Source: Nucisporomicrobium flavum
GTDB lineage: Bacteria > Actinomycetota > Actinomycetes > Mycobacteriales > Micromonosporaceae
Direction: 5' to 3'
Length of the DNA: 64,000 nucleotides
Assembly (NCBI RefSeq): GCF_016464385.1
Contig: NZ_JADMLH010000004.1
Location: 62,001 to 126,000, forward strand
The translations under genes were made by a program, and so were the position numbers. Numbering within the stretch: position 1 is the stretch's first letter; every line of letters begins with the position of its first letter. Positions 26,825-34,748 of the stretch are shown here, piece by piece. The notes under the pieces were generated by a model that made no database searches, was not told the origin of the DNA, and saw only the letters and a list, made by a program, of their open reading frames with translations.

Positions 26825-28516
26825 ATGGCGCCCAGCAACACCCCCGCAACTCCCGCAGCCCGCCCCCGCAAGGCGCGCGGCGAGGGTCAGTGGGCGCTCG
26901 GACACCGTGAACCCCTGAACCCGAACGAGCGGATGAAGAAGGACGACAACCCGCTCAACGTCCGGGCCCGGATCGAGAACATCTACGCCCACACCGGCTT
27001 CGCGGGCATCGACCCGCAGGACCTGCGTGGGCGTTTCCGCTGGTGGGGCCTCTACACCCAGCGCAAGGCCGGCATCGACGGCGGGCGTACGGCGGTGCTC
27101 GAACCGCACGAGCTCGAGGACGAGTACTTCATGCTCCGCGTGCGCATCGACGGCGGCGCGCTGAGCCTCGCGCAGCTGCGCACCATCGGCCAGATCTCCA
27201 CCGAGTTCGCCCGCGACAGCGCCGACATCACCGACCGGCAGAACATCCAGCTGCACTGGATCCGCGTCGAGGACATGCCGGAGATCTGGCGCCGGCTCGA
27301 GGCGGTCGGCCTGGAGACCACCGAGGCGTGCGGTGACTGTCCCCGCGTCGTGCTGGGCAGCCCGGTCGCCGGCGTCTCGACCGAGGAGGTCGTGGACCCC
27401 ACCCCGGCGATCGACACGATCGTCGAGCGCTACCTCGGCGACCCGCGCTACTCCAACCTGCCCCGCAAGTTCAAGACGTCGATCTCCTGGCTGGCCGACA
27501 CGCCGCACGAGGTCAACGACATCGCGATGCTCGGCGTGGTGCACCCGCAGCACGGCCCCGGCTTCGACCTGTGGGTCGGCGGCGGCTTGTCCACCAACCC
27601 GCGGCTCGCCGAGCGGCTGGGCGTCTGGGTGCCGCTCGAGGAGATCCCCGACGTCTGGGAGGGCGTGGTCGGGATCTTCCGCGACTACGGGTACCGGCGC
27701 CTGCGCAACCGGGCCCGGCTGAAGTTCCTGCTGGCCGACTGGGGTGTGGCGAAGTTCCGCGAGGTGCTCGAGAAGGAGTACCTGGGCCGGGCCCTGATCG
27801 ACGGTCCGCCGCCGGCGCTGCCCGACAAGCCGATCGACCACATCGGCGTGCACAAGCAGCGCGACGGGCGCAACTACGTCGGTGCCGCCCCGGTCGTCGG
27901 CCGCTCCTCGGGTACCCAGCTCACCCGGCTGGCCGACGTGGTGGCGGCGCACGGATCAGACCGCGTGCGCCTGACCCCGTACCAGAAGCTTCTCGTTCTT
28001 GATATTGCCGACGACCAGGTGGAACCGCTCATCGCGGGCCTGCGCGGCATCGGGCTGGAGGCCCGTCCGTCGGCGTGGCGGCGCGGCACCATGGCCTGCA
28101 CCGGCATCGAGTACTGCAAGCTCGCGATCGTCGAGACCAAGGCGCGCGGCGAGGAGCTGGTGGCCCGCCTCGAGGAGCGGATCAAGGACTTCGACGCGGA
28201 CATCTCGATCCACATCAACGGCTGCCCGAACGCCTGCGCCCGCACCCAGGTCGCCGACATCGGGCTCAAGGGCCAGTTGGTCATGAACGCCCACGGCGAG
28301 CAGGTCGAGGGCTTCCAGATCCACCTCGGCGGTGGGCTGGGCATGGCGCAGGGCCAGACCGCCGGCTTCGGCCGCAAGGTGCGTGGCCTCAAGGCCACCG
28401 CCGAAGAACTTCCCGACTACGTCGAGCGGCTCGCCCGTCGATACCTGGAGGGGCGCACCAGCGGCGAGGCCTTCGCCGACTGGGTCGTCCGGGCCGACGA
28501 GGAGTTGCTGAAATGA
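26825..28516 (+). CDS. sirA: Ferredoxin-dependent sulfite reductase
   Basis: 563 residues in two sulfite/nitrite-reductase half-repeats. The siroheme-[4Fe-4S] ligands are visible as ACTGIEYCKLAI and HINGCPNACAR, i.e. C-x5-C and C-x3-C. It reduces sulfite to sulfide for cysteine synthesis, using ferredoxin. Nitrite reductases are close relatives, but CysH, the chelatase and the sulfur leader around it favour sulfite. ATG 26825 has a GGAGGA site. The stop overlaps the next start as ATGA. Confidence 0.93.
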   Translation: MAPSNTPATPAARPRKARGEGQWALGHREPLNPNERMKKDDNPLNVRARIENIYAHTGFAGIDPQDLRGRFRWWGLYTQRKAGIDGGRTAVLEPHELEDEYFMLRVRIDGGALSLAQLRTIGQISTEFARDSADITDRQNIQLHWIRVEDMPEIWRRLEAVGLETTEACGDCPRVVLGSPVAGVSTEEVVDPTPAIDTIVERYLGDPRYSNLPRKFKTSISWLADTPHEVNDIAMLGVVHPQHGPGFDLWVGGGLSTNPRLAERLGVWVPLEEIPDVWEGVVGIFRDYGYRRLRNRARLKFLLADWGVAKFREVLEKEYLGRALIDGPPPALPDKPIDHIGVHKQRDGRNYVGAAPVVGRSSGTQLTRLADVVAAHGSDRVRLTPYQKLLVLDIADDQVEPLIAGLRGIGLEARPSAWRRGTMACTGIEYCKLAIVETKARGEELVARLEERIKDFDADISIHINGCPNACARTQVADIGLKGQLVMNAHGEQVEGFQIHLGGGLGMAQGQTAGFGRKVRGLKATAEELPDYVERLARRYLEGRTSGEAFADWVVRADEELLK

Positions 28517-28671
28517 GCGACGCCAGAAGCACCCCGCTGTACTGCCCCTACTGCGGCGAAGAGGACCTCTACCCGAATGAGGCCTCGCATGGAGCGTGGG
28601 AGTGCCACTCCTGCGCCCGAGTCTTCACGGTCAAGTTCAACGGGCTGCTTTCCAAGGGAGTGAACCGATGA
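28513..28671 (+). CDS. Small zinc-ribbon protein of the sulfur operon
   Basis: 52 residues with two CxxC pairs (CPYCGEEDLYP and ECHSCARVFTVKF), a classic zinc ribbon. ATG overlaps the sirA stop (ATGA) and the stop overlaps the cysH start (ATGA), so translation of all three is coupled. Position between sulfite reductase and APS/PAPS reductase suggests an accessory role for one of them, for example cluster assembly or electron delivery; this is unproven. Confidence 0.85.
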   Translation: MSDARSTPLYCPYCGEEDLYPNEASHGAWECHSCARVFTVKFNGLLSKGVNR

Positions 28672-29432
28672 CTGTCGTGACAGCCGCCAACCTCGGCCTG
28701 GTGTCCCTCGGGGCTCCGGCCACCCCGGCCGACCCCGCGCGCCGCTCGCGCGCTGAACTGTCGTCTCTGGCCGCGGAGGGCGCCGCGCTGCTTGCCGATG
28801 CGCCGGCCGAGGAGATCGCGCGCTGGGCCGCCTCGACGTTCGGCGAGCGGTTCTGCGTGACCAGCTCGATGGCCGACGCCGTCGTCGCGCACCTGTTCTC
28901 GCGGGTCGCCCCCGGCGTCGACGTCGTGTTCCTCGACACCGGCCTGCACTTCCCGGAGACGCTGAAGATCCGCGACACCGTCGCCCGCACGATGAACGTC
29001 AACGTGCGCTCGATCCGCCCGCGGATGACCGTCGGCCAGCAGGACGGCGAGTTCGGCCCCCGGCTGTTCGCCCGCAACCCCGACGAGTGCTGCTTCCTGC
29101 GCAAGGTCGAGCCGCTCGAGCGCGCCCTCGCCGACTACGACTCCTGGGCCACGGGCCTGCGCCGCGACGAGTCCCCGACCCGCGCGAACACCCCGGTGGT
29201 GGCGTTCGACGCGAAGAAGGGCAAGGTCAAGGTCAACCCGATCGCGGCCTGGACCCAGTCCGACGTGGACCGCTACATCGCCCGCTGGAACGTCCCGGTC
29301 AACGAGCTCTTCAAGAAGGGGTACGGCTCGATCGGCTGCTGGCCGTGCACCCGCCGCACCAAGGCCGGCGAGGATCCGCGCGCGGGCCGCTGGGCGATGT
29401 TCGAGAAGACCGAATGCGGCCTGCACATCTAG
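28668..29432 (+). CDS. cysH: Phosphoadenylyl/adenylyl-sulfate reductase CysH
   Basis: 254 residues of the PAPS/APS-reductase family: FVTSSMADAV-like nucleotide loop, FLDTGLHFPET, CCFLRKVEPLERAL and the C-terminal GCWPCTRRTKAGED plus ECGLHI. The Cys pairs CC and CxxC indicate a [4Fe-4S] cluster and hence APS preference, as in mycobacteria. It makes sulfite for SirA. ATG 28668 overlaps the stop of the zinc-ribbon gene. The 3' end overlaps the chelatase gene by 19 nt. Confidence 0.93.
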   Translation: MTVVTAANLGLVSLGAPATPADPARRSRAELSSLAAEGAALLADAPAEEIARWAASTFGERFCVTSSMADAVVAHLFSRVAPGVDVVFLDTGLHFPETLKIRDTVARTMNVNVRSIRPRMTVGQQDGEFGPRLFARNPDECCFLRKVEPLERALADYDSWATGLRRDESPTRANTPVVAFDAKKGKVKVNPIAAWTQSDVDRYIARWNVPVNELFKKGYGSIGCWPCTRRTKAGEDPRAGRWAMFEKTECGLHI

Positions 29433-30211
29433 CCGTCGCGCTGGTCGCCCACGGCAGCCGCGACCCGCGAGCCGCGCAGGCCACCGAAGCGCTGGCGGCC
29501 GTGGTGCGCGCCAGGCACCCCGAGTGGGACGTCCGAGCGTCGTACCTCGACCACAGCGTTCCCCGGCCCCGCCAGGTGCTCGCGTCGTTCGACGCGGCCG
29601 GCCACCGGCGCGCGGTGCTGGTGCCGCTGCTGCTCACGGCGGCTTACCACGGCCGCGTCGACGTTCCGGGCGAGATCACCGCTGCGCGGGCGGACGGGGT
29701 ACGGCTGGACGTCGCGCTGGCCGAGGTGCTGGGGCCGGTCGGCGGGCGGGTGCCGGAGCTTCTGCTGGACGGGCTGGAGTCGAGGCTGCGGTCCGCGGGT
29801 GCTGGTCGCTCATCCGGCGGCGTGCGGGCTGCGGGTGCTGATGGTCTGGTGGACGGGGTGGTGCTTGCGGCGGCCGGGACCCGGGATGCCGCGGCGCGGG
29901 GGACCGTGGAGGAGGCGGCAGCGGCCCTGAGCGCTCGCTTGGGCGTTCCCTGCCGCGTCGCCTATGCCTCGGCCGCCCCGCCGCTCGCCGGGGACGCCGT
30001 ACGCGATCTTGTCGGGTCGGGGTGCCGGCGGGTGGGGTTGGCGTCGTACTTCCTCGCGCCCGGGCTGCTGTGGGATTCCGCGGTGGCGTCGGCCCGGGAG
30101 GCCGGGGTGCGGGTGGTGGCTGAGCCGCTCACCGATGTTCCTGCCGTGGCGGAGCTGGTGGCTGCGCGCGTGACGGCTGCCGCCCGGGCCGAGGCCGCGT
30201 ACGCCGCCTGA
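29414..30211 (+). CDS. Sirohydrochlorin chelatase (CbiX-type), siroheme synthesis
   Basis: 265 residues with two CbiX halves. The first shows LVAHGSRDPRA, VPLLLTAAYHGRVDVP; the second VVLAAAGTRDAAARG and VGLASYFLAPGLL. It inserts iron into sirohydrochlorin, giving the siroheme needed by SirA. ATG 29414 with GAGAAG upstream is used. The join between halves (about residues 125-145) is rich in Gly/Ser/Ala and looks expanded. It is the last gene of the sulfur operon. Confidence 0.88.
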   Translation: MRPAHLAVALVAHGSRDPRAAQATEALAAVVRARHPEWDVRASYLDHSVPRPRQVLASFDAAGHRRAVLVPLLLTAAYHGRVDVPGEITAARADGVRLDVALAEVLGPVGGRVPELLLDGLESRLRSAGAGRSSGGVRAAGADGLVDGVVLAAAGTRDAAARGTVEEAAAALSARLGVPCRVAYASAAPPLAGDAVRDLVGSGCRRVGLASYFLAPGLLWDSAVASAREAGVRVVAEPLTDVPAVAELVAARVTAAARAEAAYAA

Positions 30212-30552
30212 GCGGCTGTCGCTCCACGGTGGGCAACTTGCCCGTTCGCCGCCCCTGAGGTGCCCGCGGTGCTTCCTGGTTACGCCAGGTGGGTGACTGT
30301 GCGTTTCCGGGTGATCGCCTTCGGTCCCGCGGCTGCGCGGGATTCGTCCACAACGGAGCGTGTGGGGGCGGGAACCAATGGTGTCAACGACTGCGACGAT
30401 TTCGAGATCATTTCGCGAAGATCCGTGATCTCATTCATGCCCTGCGTCACCATTGCTTGCCGTAATCGCGTGGAAACGGTCGATGATTCCCCGGACAGCA
30501 CGACGCCCCGGCGCCGTCATGGGCCCGGGGCGTGAATGCTGTGAGGGATTAG
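30212..30552. other. Intergenic region between sulfur operon and whiB1
   Basis: About 340 nt without a convincing gene. It contains an inverted repeat GAGATCA (30404-30410) / TGATCTC (30426-30432) and the whiB1-side hairpin at 30503-30533. A 73-codon minus-strand frame (30280-30501) has codon use unlike its neighbours and is not called. Confidence 0.5.
30503..30533 (-). terminator. Hairpin downstream of whiB1
   Basis: ACGCCCCGG (30503-30511) pairs perfectly with CCGGGGCGT (30525-30533). It lies 20 nt past the whiB1 stop and is the likely end of that transcript. No U tract is present, as is usual in actinomycetes. Confidence 0.6.
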
Positions 30553-30807
30553 TCAGGCAGTCGGAGCGCCGACCCGAAGGCCGCCGCGACGCTTCACGGC
30601 GCGCCGCTCGTCCTCGCTCATACCGCCCCATACGCCGGCGTCCTGACCGGACTCGAGTGCCCACTGCAGGCAGGACTCGGTCACGGGGCACCGGCGGCAC
30701 ACGGCCTTGGCCTGCTCGACCTGCAGGAGCGCGGGGCCGGACGTCCCGATCGGGAAGAACAGCTCCGGGTCCTCGTCGCGGCAGATCGCATCGTGGCGCC
30801 AGTCCAT
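30553..30807 (-). CDS. whiB1: WhiB1-type iron-sulfur transcription factor
   Basis: 84 residues. C9, C37, C40 and C46 ligate the [4Fe-4S] cluster at exactly the spacing of mycobacterial WhiB1, followed by GVWGGMSEDERR, the beta-turn motif that touches the major sigma factor, and a basic tail RRAVKRRGG for DNA. WhiB1 is an essential NO-sensitive regulator in mycobacteria. ATG 30807 follows AAGGAG. It is convergent with pdtaS and co-directional with the lipid kinase gene, as in mycobacteria. Two CRP-like sites lie upstream. Confidence 0.92.
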   Translation of the reverse strand: MDWRHDAICRDEDPELFFPIGTSGPALLQVEQAKAVCRRCPVTESCLQWALESGQDAGVWGGMSEDERRAVKRRGGLRVGAPTA

Positions 30808-31006
30808 GGCGGCAACACTCCTTGTTTCGGATGGGGTAACGAAATGGTGCGGACTAACTACTTACTTTTATCTGCATACGCGGTGGCGGCCGACGGACAG
30901 CGTTCGTCCGGTCACCAGTGCGTGAGCAAGCTTTTGTTCAGGACGCCGTTCCGCGTCTTCTGGATTAGGAACGCGGGCGGGCGGCATCCGGTTACTTCAT
31001 ATCGCT

Positions 31007-31022
31007 TGTGAATGCTTTCACG
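31007..31022 (-). promoter_or_regulatory. CRP-like site 1 upstream of whiB1
   Basis: TGTGA (31007-31011), six bases, then TCACG (31018-31022) matches TGTGA-N6-TCACA with one mismatch. A TTGACA -35-like hexamer on the minus strand covers 31034-31039. Mycobacterial whiB1 is known to be controlled by CRP through sites in its promoter, so the position is meaningful. Confidence 0.65.
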
Positions 31023-31066
31023 AACTCCCGCGATGTCAAGGGTAGCGCTCGGAAAATCTCCGAGCG

Positions 31067-31082
31067 GGTGAGCTAGCTCACG
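31067..31082 (-). promoter_or_regulatory. CRP-like site 2 upstream of whiB1
   Basis: GGTGA-GCTAGC-TCACG (31067-31082) contains the fully palindromic GTGA-N6-TCAC core. Its centre is 60 nt from that of site 1. A 7-bp hairpin, GCTCGGA (31047-31053) / TCCGAGC (31059-31065), separates the two. The whole 30808-31229 interval (422 nt) holds no gene; it is the whiB1 control region, locally less G+C-rich. Confidence 0.6.
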
Positions 31083-31229
31083 ACCCCTTTGTCCGGTTCC
31101 GGGGCTTCTCCCGGTGCCGGCGGATGAACGCTCCCATCAATGTAGTACGGTGCGGGCCGCATTGCCGACCTTTTGGCCGTGTTTCTGTAACGGATCGTGA
31201 GCGGCGACCTGTCCCGACCTACCCAGTCC

Positions 31230-32180
31230 TCAGCAGATCACACGTAGCGCCTGGGGGACGGACAGAAAGTGCACCTTCTGACGCTCACCCAGGTAATCCC
31301 CGTCGAGCTGGAACGCCTGCGGGCGGCTGGCGACCACGGTGAACTCCGCCTGGTCGTGCAGCCGGAGCACGTGGCGCCCCCGCGGATCCGGATTCCGAAC
31401 CGTCATCTGCGTCACTGTGCGTGTTGTTGTCGCCACGCCTAGGCTACGAAGGGCCAGTACGTCAAGTCCCCGGTCGAACGAGGCGTCCGGGTTCGGGTTG
31501 ATCGGCCGGTCGCCCACGTACGTCCACGGGGCCGTGTTCTGGATGATGACGGTCCCCAGCCCCGAATCCGGTTCCTCGCCCGGGCGCTCGATCGTCAGGG
31601 GCGGCGCTTTGCGGTCCTCGCCCGACAACACCTGGCCGATGAGCGACCGTACATAAAGCCCCGGGGTGGACGTCCGTCCGCGCAGCCGCGCCTGCTCGAC
31701 CCGGCGGGTCACCGCGGCGTCGAGCCCCATGCCGGCGGTGAAGGTGAAATAGCGGTCGTCCGCGCGGCCCAGCCCGATCACCCGGTGCCGTCCCGAGCGC
31801 AACCCGTCCAAGATCACGCCGGTGCCCTCGACCCAGTCCCGGGGCAGCCCGAGCGCGCGGGCGAAGACATTGGTGGAGCCGCCGGGAACCACCGCGAGCG
31901 CCGGCAGCCGGAACGCCGGAGAGGTGCCCCGCGAGGTGAGACCCGGCTCGGCGGTCATCAGCCCGTTGACCGCCTCGTTCACCGTACCGTCGCCGCCCAG
32001 CGTCACCACGACATCGACGCCGCTCTCGGCCGCGGCCCGGGCCAGCGACGTGGCGTGCCCGCGCTTCAGCGTGTACTCCACCGTCAGCTCGACCTCGCTG
32101 CGCAGGGCTCGGACCAGCACGTCTCGGCTGCGCTCACTCGTCGTGGTGGCCTTGGGGTTAACCACCAGTAACGCTCGCAT
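31230..32180 (-). CDS. Diacylglycerol-kinase-fold lipid kinase
   Basis: 316 residues with the DAGK catalytic signature VVTLGGDGTVNEAVNGL, VPGGSTNVFARALG and the C-terminal beta domain ending LDGDYLG. This family phosphorylates diacylglycerol, sphingosine-like or other lipids at the membrane face. ATG 32180 is chosen: TACAGT (complement of 32188-32193) lies exactly 7 nt upstream, the leaderless pattern. It sits next to whiB1 on the same strand, matching mycobacterial Rv3218 in position. Confidence 0.87.
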   Translation of the reverse strand: MRALLVVNPKATTTSERSRDVLVRALRSEVELTVEYTLKRGHATSLARAAAESGVDVVVTLGGDGTVNEAVNGLMTAEPGLTSRGTSPAFRLPALAVVPGGSTNVFARALGLPRDWVEGTGVILDGLRSGRHRVIGLGRADDRYFTFTAGMGLDAAVTRRVEQARLRGRTSTPGLYVRSLIGQVLSGEDRKAPPLTIERPGEEPDSGLGTVIIQNTAPWTYVGDRPINPNPDASFDRGLDVLALRSLGVATTTRTVTQMTVRNPDPRGRHVLRLHDQAEFTVVASRPQAFQLDGDYLGERQKVHFLSVPQALRVIC

Positions 32181-32233
32181 GCGCGGCACTGTACCCCTCA
32201 AGACCCCGCTGAGCTGGCCGGTATCGTACAGCG

Positions 32234-32608
32234 GTGACTTCCCCCGCGACCCTGGTCTGGGCGGTACGCCTGCTGCTCGCCGAGGCGGTGGGGCTGATCG
32301 TGCTCACGGCGTACCTGATGGTGCTGGACGTGACCGCCGACGCCGGCAGCCTCGCGGTGGCGATCTCCCTCACCGTGTTCGCGGCCCTCGGCGCCGCGGC
32401 GGTCTTCCTGGTCGGCCGCGCGCTGGCGCGACGATCACCCCGGGCGCGCGGGCCTGCGATCGTGGTGCAGCTTTTCATCATCGCGTCGGGCGGGTTCCTG
32501 CTGCAGACGGGACCGGCCTGGGCGGGCGCGCTGATGATGGTCCTCGGTGCGGGGGTGGCGCTGCTGTGCCTGCTGCCGCCGACGACCCGGGCGCTCGGCC
32601 TCGACTGA
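32234..32608 (+). CDS. Four-span integral membrane protein (Rv3217c-like position)
   Basis: 124 residues with about four hydrophobic helices and a short basic loop ARRSPRARG. GTG 32234 follows TATCGT (32222-32227) by 6 nt, so the message is probably leaderless, divergent from the lipid kinase, which is also leaderless. No known catalytic motif. The place next to the kinase and whiB1 fits the conserved mycobacterial membrane protein there. Confidence 0.7.
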   Translation: MTSPATLVWAVRLLLAEAVGLIVLTAYLMVLDVTADAGSLAVAISLTVFAALGAAAVFLVGRALARRSPRARGPAIVVQLFIIASGGFLLQTGPAWAGALMMVLGAGVALLCLLPPTTRALGLD

Positions 32609-32949
32609 CGTCTGCTCCTTGCTTCCTTCCGGCTCGGCCGGCTGGCCTCTCTTCGCACGGCTCGCCTTGCTGTCCTTCCTTGCGCGCCTCGCCCTTCCTG
32701 CCCGTCCTCGCCCGCCCTGCCCTTCTCTTGCCTGTCCTTCCTTGCTCGGCTCGTGTGACGGGCGGCCCTTACTTAGCGTGCGGGCGCGTTCCCTCGGGAT
32801 TTCGGCCGCCGTCCTACTCACCTCCCGGTGGCTTTCTCCCGCCTGCCTACTCAGGCTCGTGGCCTGGGGTGGGAGGGCTCCCGGGTGTCGTCCATCAGCA
32901 CTTCCCACCTGCGGCTGAGGGCCTACTCTGAGAGTCGGATCACAAGGGG
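32609..32949. repeat. Pyrimidine-rich intergenic region with degenerate repeats
   Basis: 341 nt without a gene. From about 32610 to 32760 the plus strand is nearly all C/T with phrases such as TGTCCTTCCTTGC repeated (near 32670 and 32732) and many GCTCG/CGCCT variants. The strand asymmetry is striking. Its 3' part holds the promoter of the FadR-type regulator. Confidence 0.6.
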
Positions 32950-33654
32950 GTGAGGGGCTTGACCGGATCGACGGTGCGTCCGCCGGCATATCAGCTTCTG
33001 GCGGACGAGCTGCGGGCGGAGATCACATCCGGGCGCCTGCAGCCCGGCGAGCGTCTGCCACCCGAACCCGAGCTGTGCGTACGTTCCGGCGTCAGCCGCA
33101 GCACCGTCCGCGAAGCCCTCCGGCTCCTCGCCAGCCAGTACCTGATCGTGACGACCCGCGGCGTCACCGGCGGCAGCTTCGTCGCCCACCCCGACGCCGA
33201 ACAGCTCTCCGAAGGCCTGTCCACCGGCCTCACCCTGCTCACCAACTCGGCCGAGGTGGGCTTCGCCGACCTGCTCGAACTCCGCCGGGCGCTCGAGGTC
33301 CCCGCGGCCGGGCTCGCGGCGCAACGGCGCACCGACGCCCACCTCATCGAGCTGCGCGGCGCCATGTTCGACCCCGACCTCGACGAACTCGACACGATGC
33401 TGGCAGCCCACGCGGCCTTCCACGCGGCGATCGCATCGGCGACCGGCAACCCGCTGTTCGAGCTGGTCACCCGGCCGCTCTACCACGTGACGTACGGGGA
33501 AGAGGTCGTGGAGGCGCTGCCGGACGGGTACTGGACGCGGATCGACGCGGACCACCGGGAGCTGCTGGCCTGCGTGAAGAACCGGGATCCGGCGGCTGCG
33601 ATGGAGGTCGGGCGGCGGCACCTGGACTACATCGCGGAGGCGAACAAGCAGTAG
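32950..33654 (+). CDS. FadR-subfamily GntR transcriptional regulator
   Basis: 234 residues: an N-terminal winged helix (ADELRAEITSGRLQPGERLPPEPELCVRSGVSRSTVREALRLLA) and a C-terminal FCD all-helical effector domain with LLELRRALEVPAAGLAA and FHAAIASATGNPLF. Such regulators respond to carboxylic acids such as lactate, gluconate or fatty acyl groups. The start is GTG 32950 or, better spaced from AAGGGGG, TTG 32959. No target gene is obvious from the neighbours. Confidence 0.85.
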   Translation: MRGLTGSTVRPPAYQLLADELRAEITSGRLQPGERLPPEPELCVRSGVSRSTVREALRLLASQYLIVTTRGVTGGSFVAHPDAEQLSEGLSTGLTLLTNSAEVGFADLLELRRALEVPAAGLAAQRRTDAHLIELRGAMFDPDLDELDTMLAAHAAFHAAIASATGNPLFELVTRPLYHVTYGEEVVEALPDGYWTRIDADHRELLACVKNRDPAAAMEVGRRHLDYIAEANKQ

Positions 33655-33719
33655 GGGTGTCGGCGCTCGCTTGCTTGCGGACTGTTCGGGCGTCTCGCTT
33701 TGTGCTGCCGCTCCGATGC

Positions 33720-33769
33720 GCGGTGCTTACCGCTTCGCGGTGTTTACCGCTTCGCGGTGCTTCCGCTTG
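33720..33769. repeat. 17-bp tandem repeat, three units
   Basis: GCGGTG(C/T)TTACCGCTTC occurs at 33720-33736 and 33737-33753, followed by a 16-base third copy at 33754-33769. It lies between the FadR-type gene and the convergent anti-sigma gene. Each unit contains a GCGGT..ACCGC inverted pair, so the array could fold as a transcript end. Confidence 0.6.
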
Positions 33770-33805
33770 TGGCGTGCTTGCCGGTTCGCGTCGCTTGAGT
33801 GGGTG

Positions 33806-34228
33806 TCAGTTCTCGGTGCGGCGGGTGAGGAGGCGGATCGTCGCGTACCGGCCGGTCGCTTCCGCCGACGCCGACGTGGTCAGCGCCGTCAGCACCTTCC
33901 ACGCGAAGGAGGACTCGGACGGCAGGCGTGCCCCGCGTACCGTCGCCACGGTGACCTCGACGGTGAGCGCGTCGTCGGTCACGGCGAAGCGGCATTCGAG
34001 CTCGGCGCCGCGGGTCGCGATGGCGAGCAGCATCGCGCACGCCTCGTCGACCGCGATACGCAGGTCCTCGATCTCGTCGAGGGCGAAGTGCAGGCGTGCC
34101 GCCAGGCCTGCCGTCGCGGTGCGCAGCACCCCGAGGTAGCCGCCGTCGGCGGGCACGGTGAGCAGCACGACGTCGTCTCCGAACGCCGGCTCCGAATGTG
34201 TGGTCTGCAGCTGAGTCACCGGCCCCAT
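33806..34228 (-). CDS. RsbW/SpoIIAB-like anti-sigma ATPase
   Basis: 140 residues of the HATPase_c_2 type: LDEIEDLRIAVDEACAMLL is the N-box equivalent. The G-boxes are weak, as often in actinobacterial anti-sigma kinases. It would bind a SigB/SigF-family factor and phosphorylate an anti-anti-sigma protein; neither is adjacent. Start ATG 34228, or GTG 34216. Confidence 0.72.
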   Translation of the reverse strand: MGPVTQLQTTHSEPAFGDDVVLLTVPADGGYLGVLRTATAGLAARLHFALDEIEDLRIAVDEACAMLLAIATRGAELECRFAVTDDALTVEVTVATVRGARLPSESSFAWKVLTALTTSASAEATGRYATIRLLTRRTEN

Positions 34229-34247
34229 CCTCCCGATGGACGAGACT

Positions 34248-34748
34248 CTAGCGCCTGACGGCTGGTGCGCGCTGGGCGAGTCGCTCCAGAGCGGGGCCGG
34301 TCAGCCGGTAGGGGAGCCAGTTCTCGGTGACCGAAGCGCCGATGGCGGCGTAGAAGTCCGCCGCCGGGTTCCAGTCGAGCATCACCCACTCGAGGCGGCG
34401 GTACCCCCGTTCGACGCAGATCCGGGCGAGCTCGGCGAGCAGCGCGGCGCCGGCGCCCGTACCGCGGTGGCCCGGGCGGACGTAGAGATCCTCCAGGTAG
34501 ATCCCGTGTACGCCCTCCCACGTGGAGAAGTTCAGGAACCACAGGGCGAAGCCGTGAGGAGTGTCGTCCTCGCCGACCGCGACGTGCCCGTACAGGGCCG
34601 GACGATCGCCGAAGAGCGCGGCGGTCAGCTGGTCGTCGGTCAGGTGGCATGACTCGGGTTCGCGCTCGAACTCGGCCAGTTCGTGCACCATCGCAACGAC
34701 GGCCGGCACGTCCTGGGGACGTACCGGCCGTATCGTCGCCGGGCTCAC
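34248..34748 (-). CDS. GNAT acetyltransferase, SSAT/thialysine-acetyltransferase-like
   Basis: 166 residues. FEREPESCHLTDDQLTAALF, HGFALWFLNFSTWEGVHGIYLEDLYVRPGHRGTGAG and LDWNPAADFYAAIGA are characteristic of the diamine acetyltransferase (SAT1/SAT2) branch of GNATs, acting on polyamines or thialysine. The start is at ATG 34748, overlapping the end of sodN by 4 nt (ATGA), so it may be cotranscribed with the superoxide dismutase gene. Confidence 0.82.
   Translation of the reverse strand: MSPATIRPVRPQDVPAVVAMVHELAEFEREPESCHLTDDQLTAALFGDRPALYGHVAVGEDDTPHGFALWFLNFSTWEGVHGIYLEDLYVRPGHRGTGAGAALLAELARICVERGYRRLEWVMLDWNPAADFYAAIGASVTENWLPYRLTGPALERLAQRAPAVRR

Noticed and set aside
30280..30501. 73-codon minus-strand frame downstream of whiB1
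   Set aside because: Third codon positions are not G/C-biased like the neighbours, no clear ribosome site, and it overlaps hairpins.
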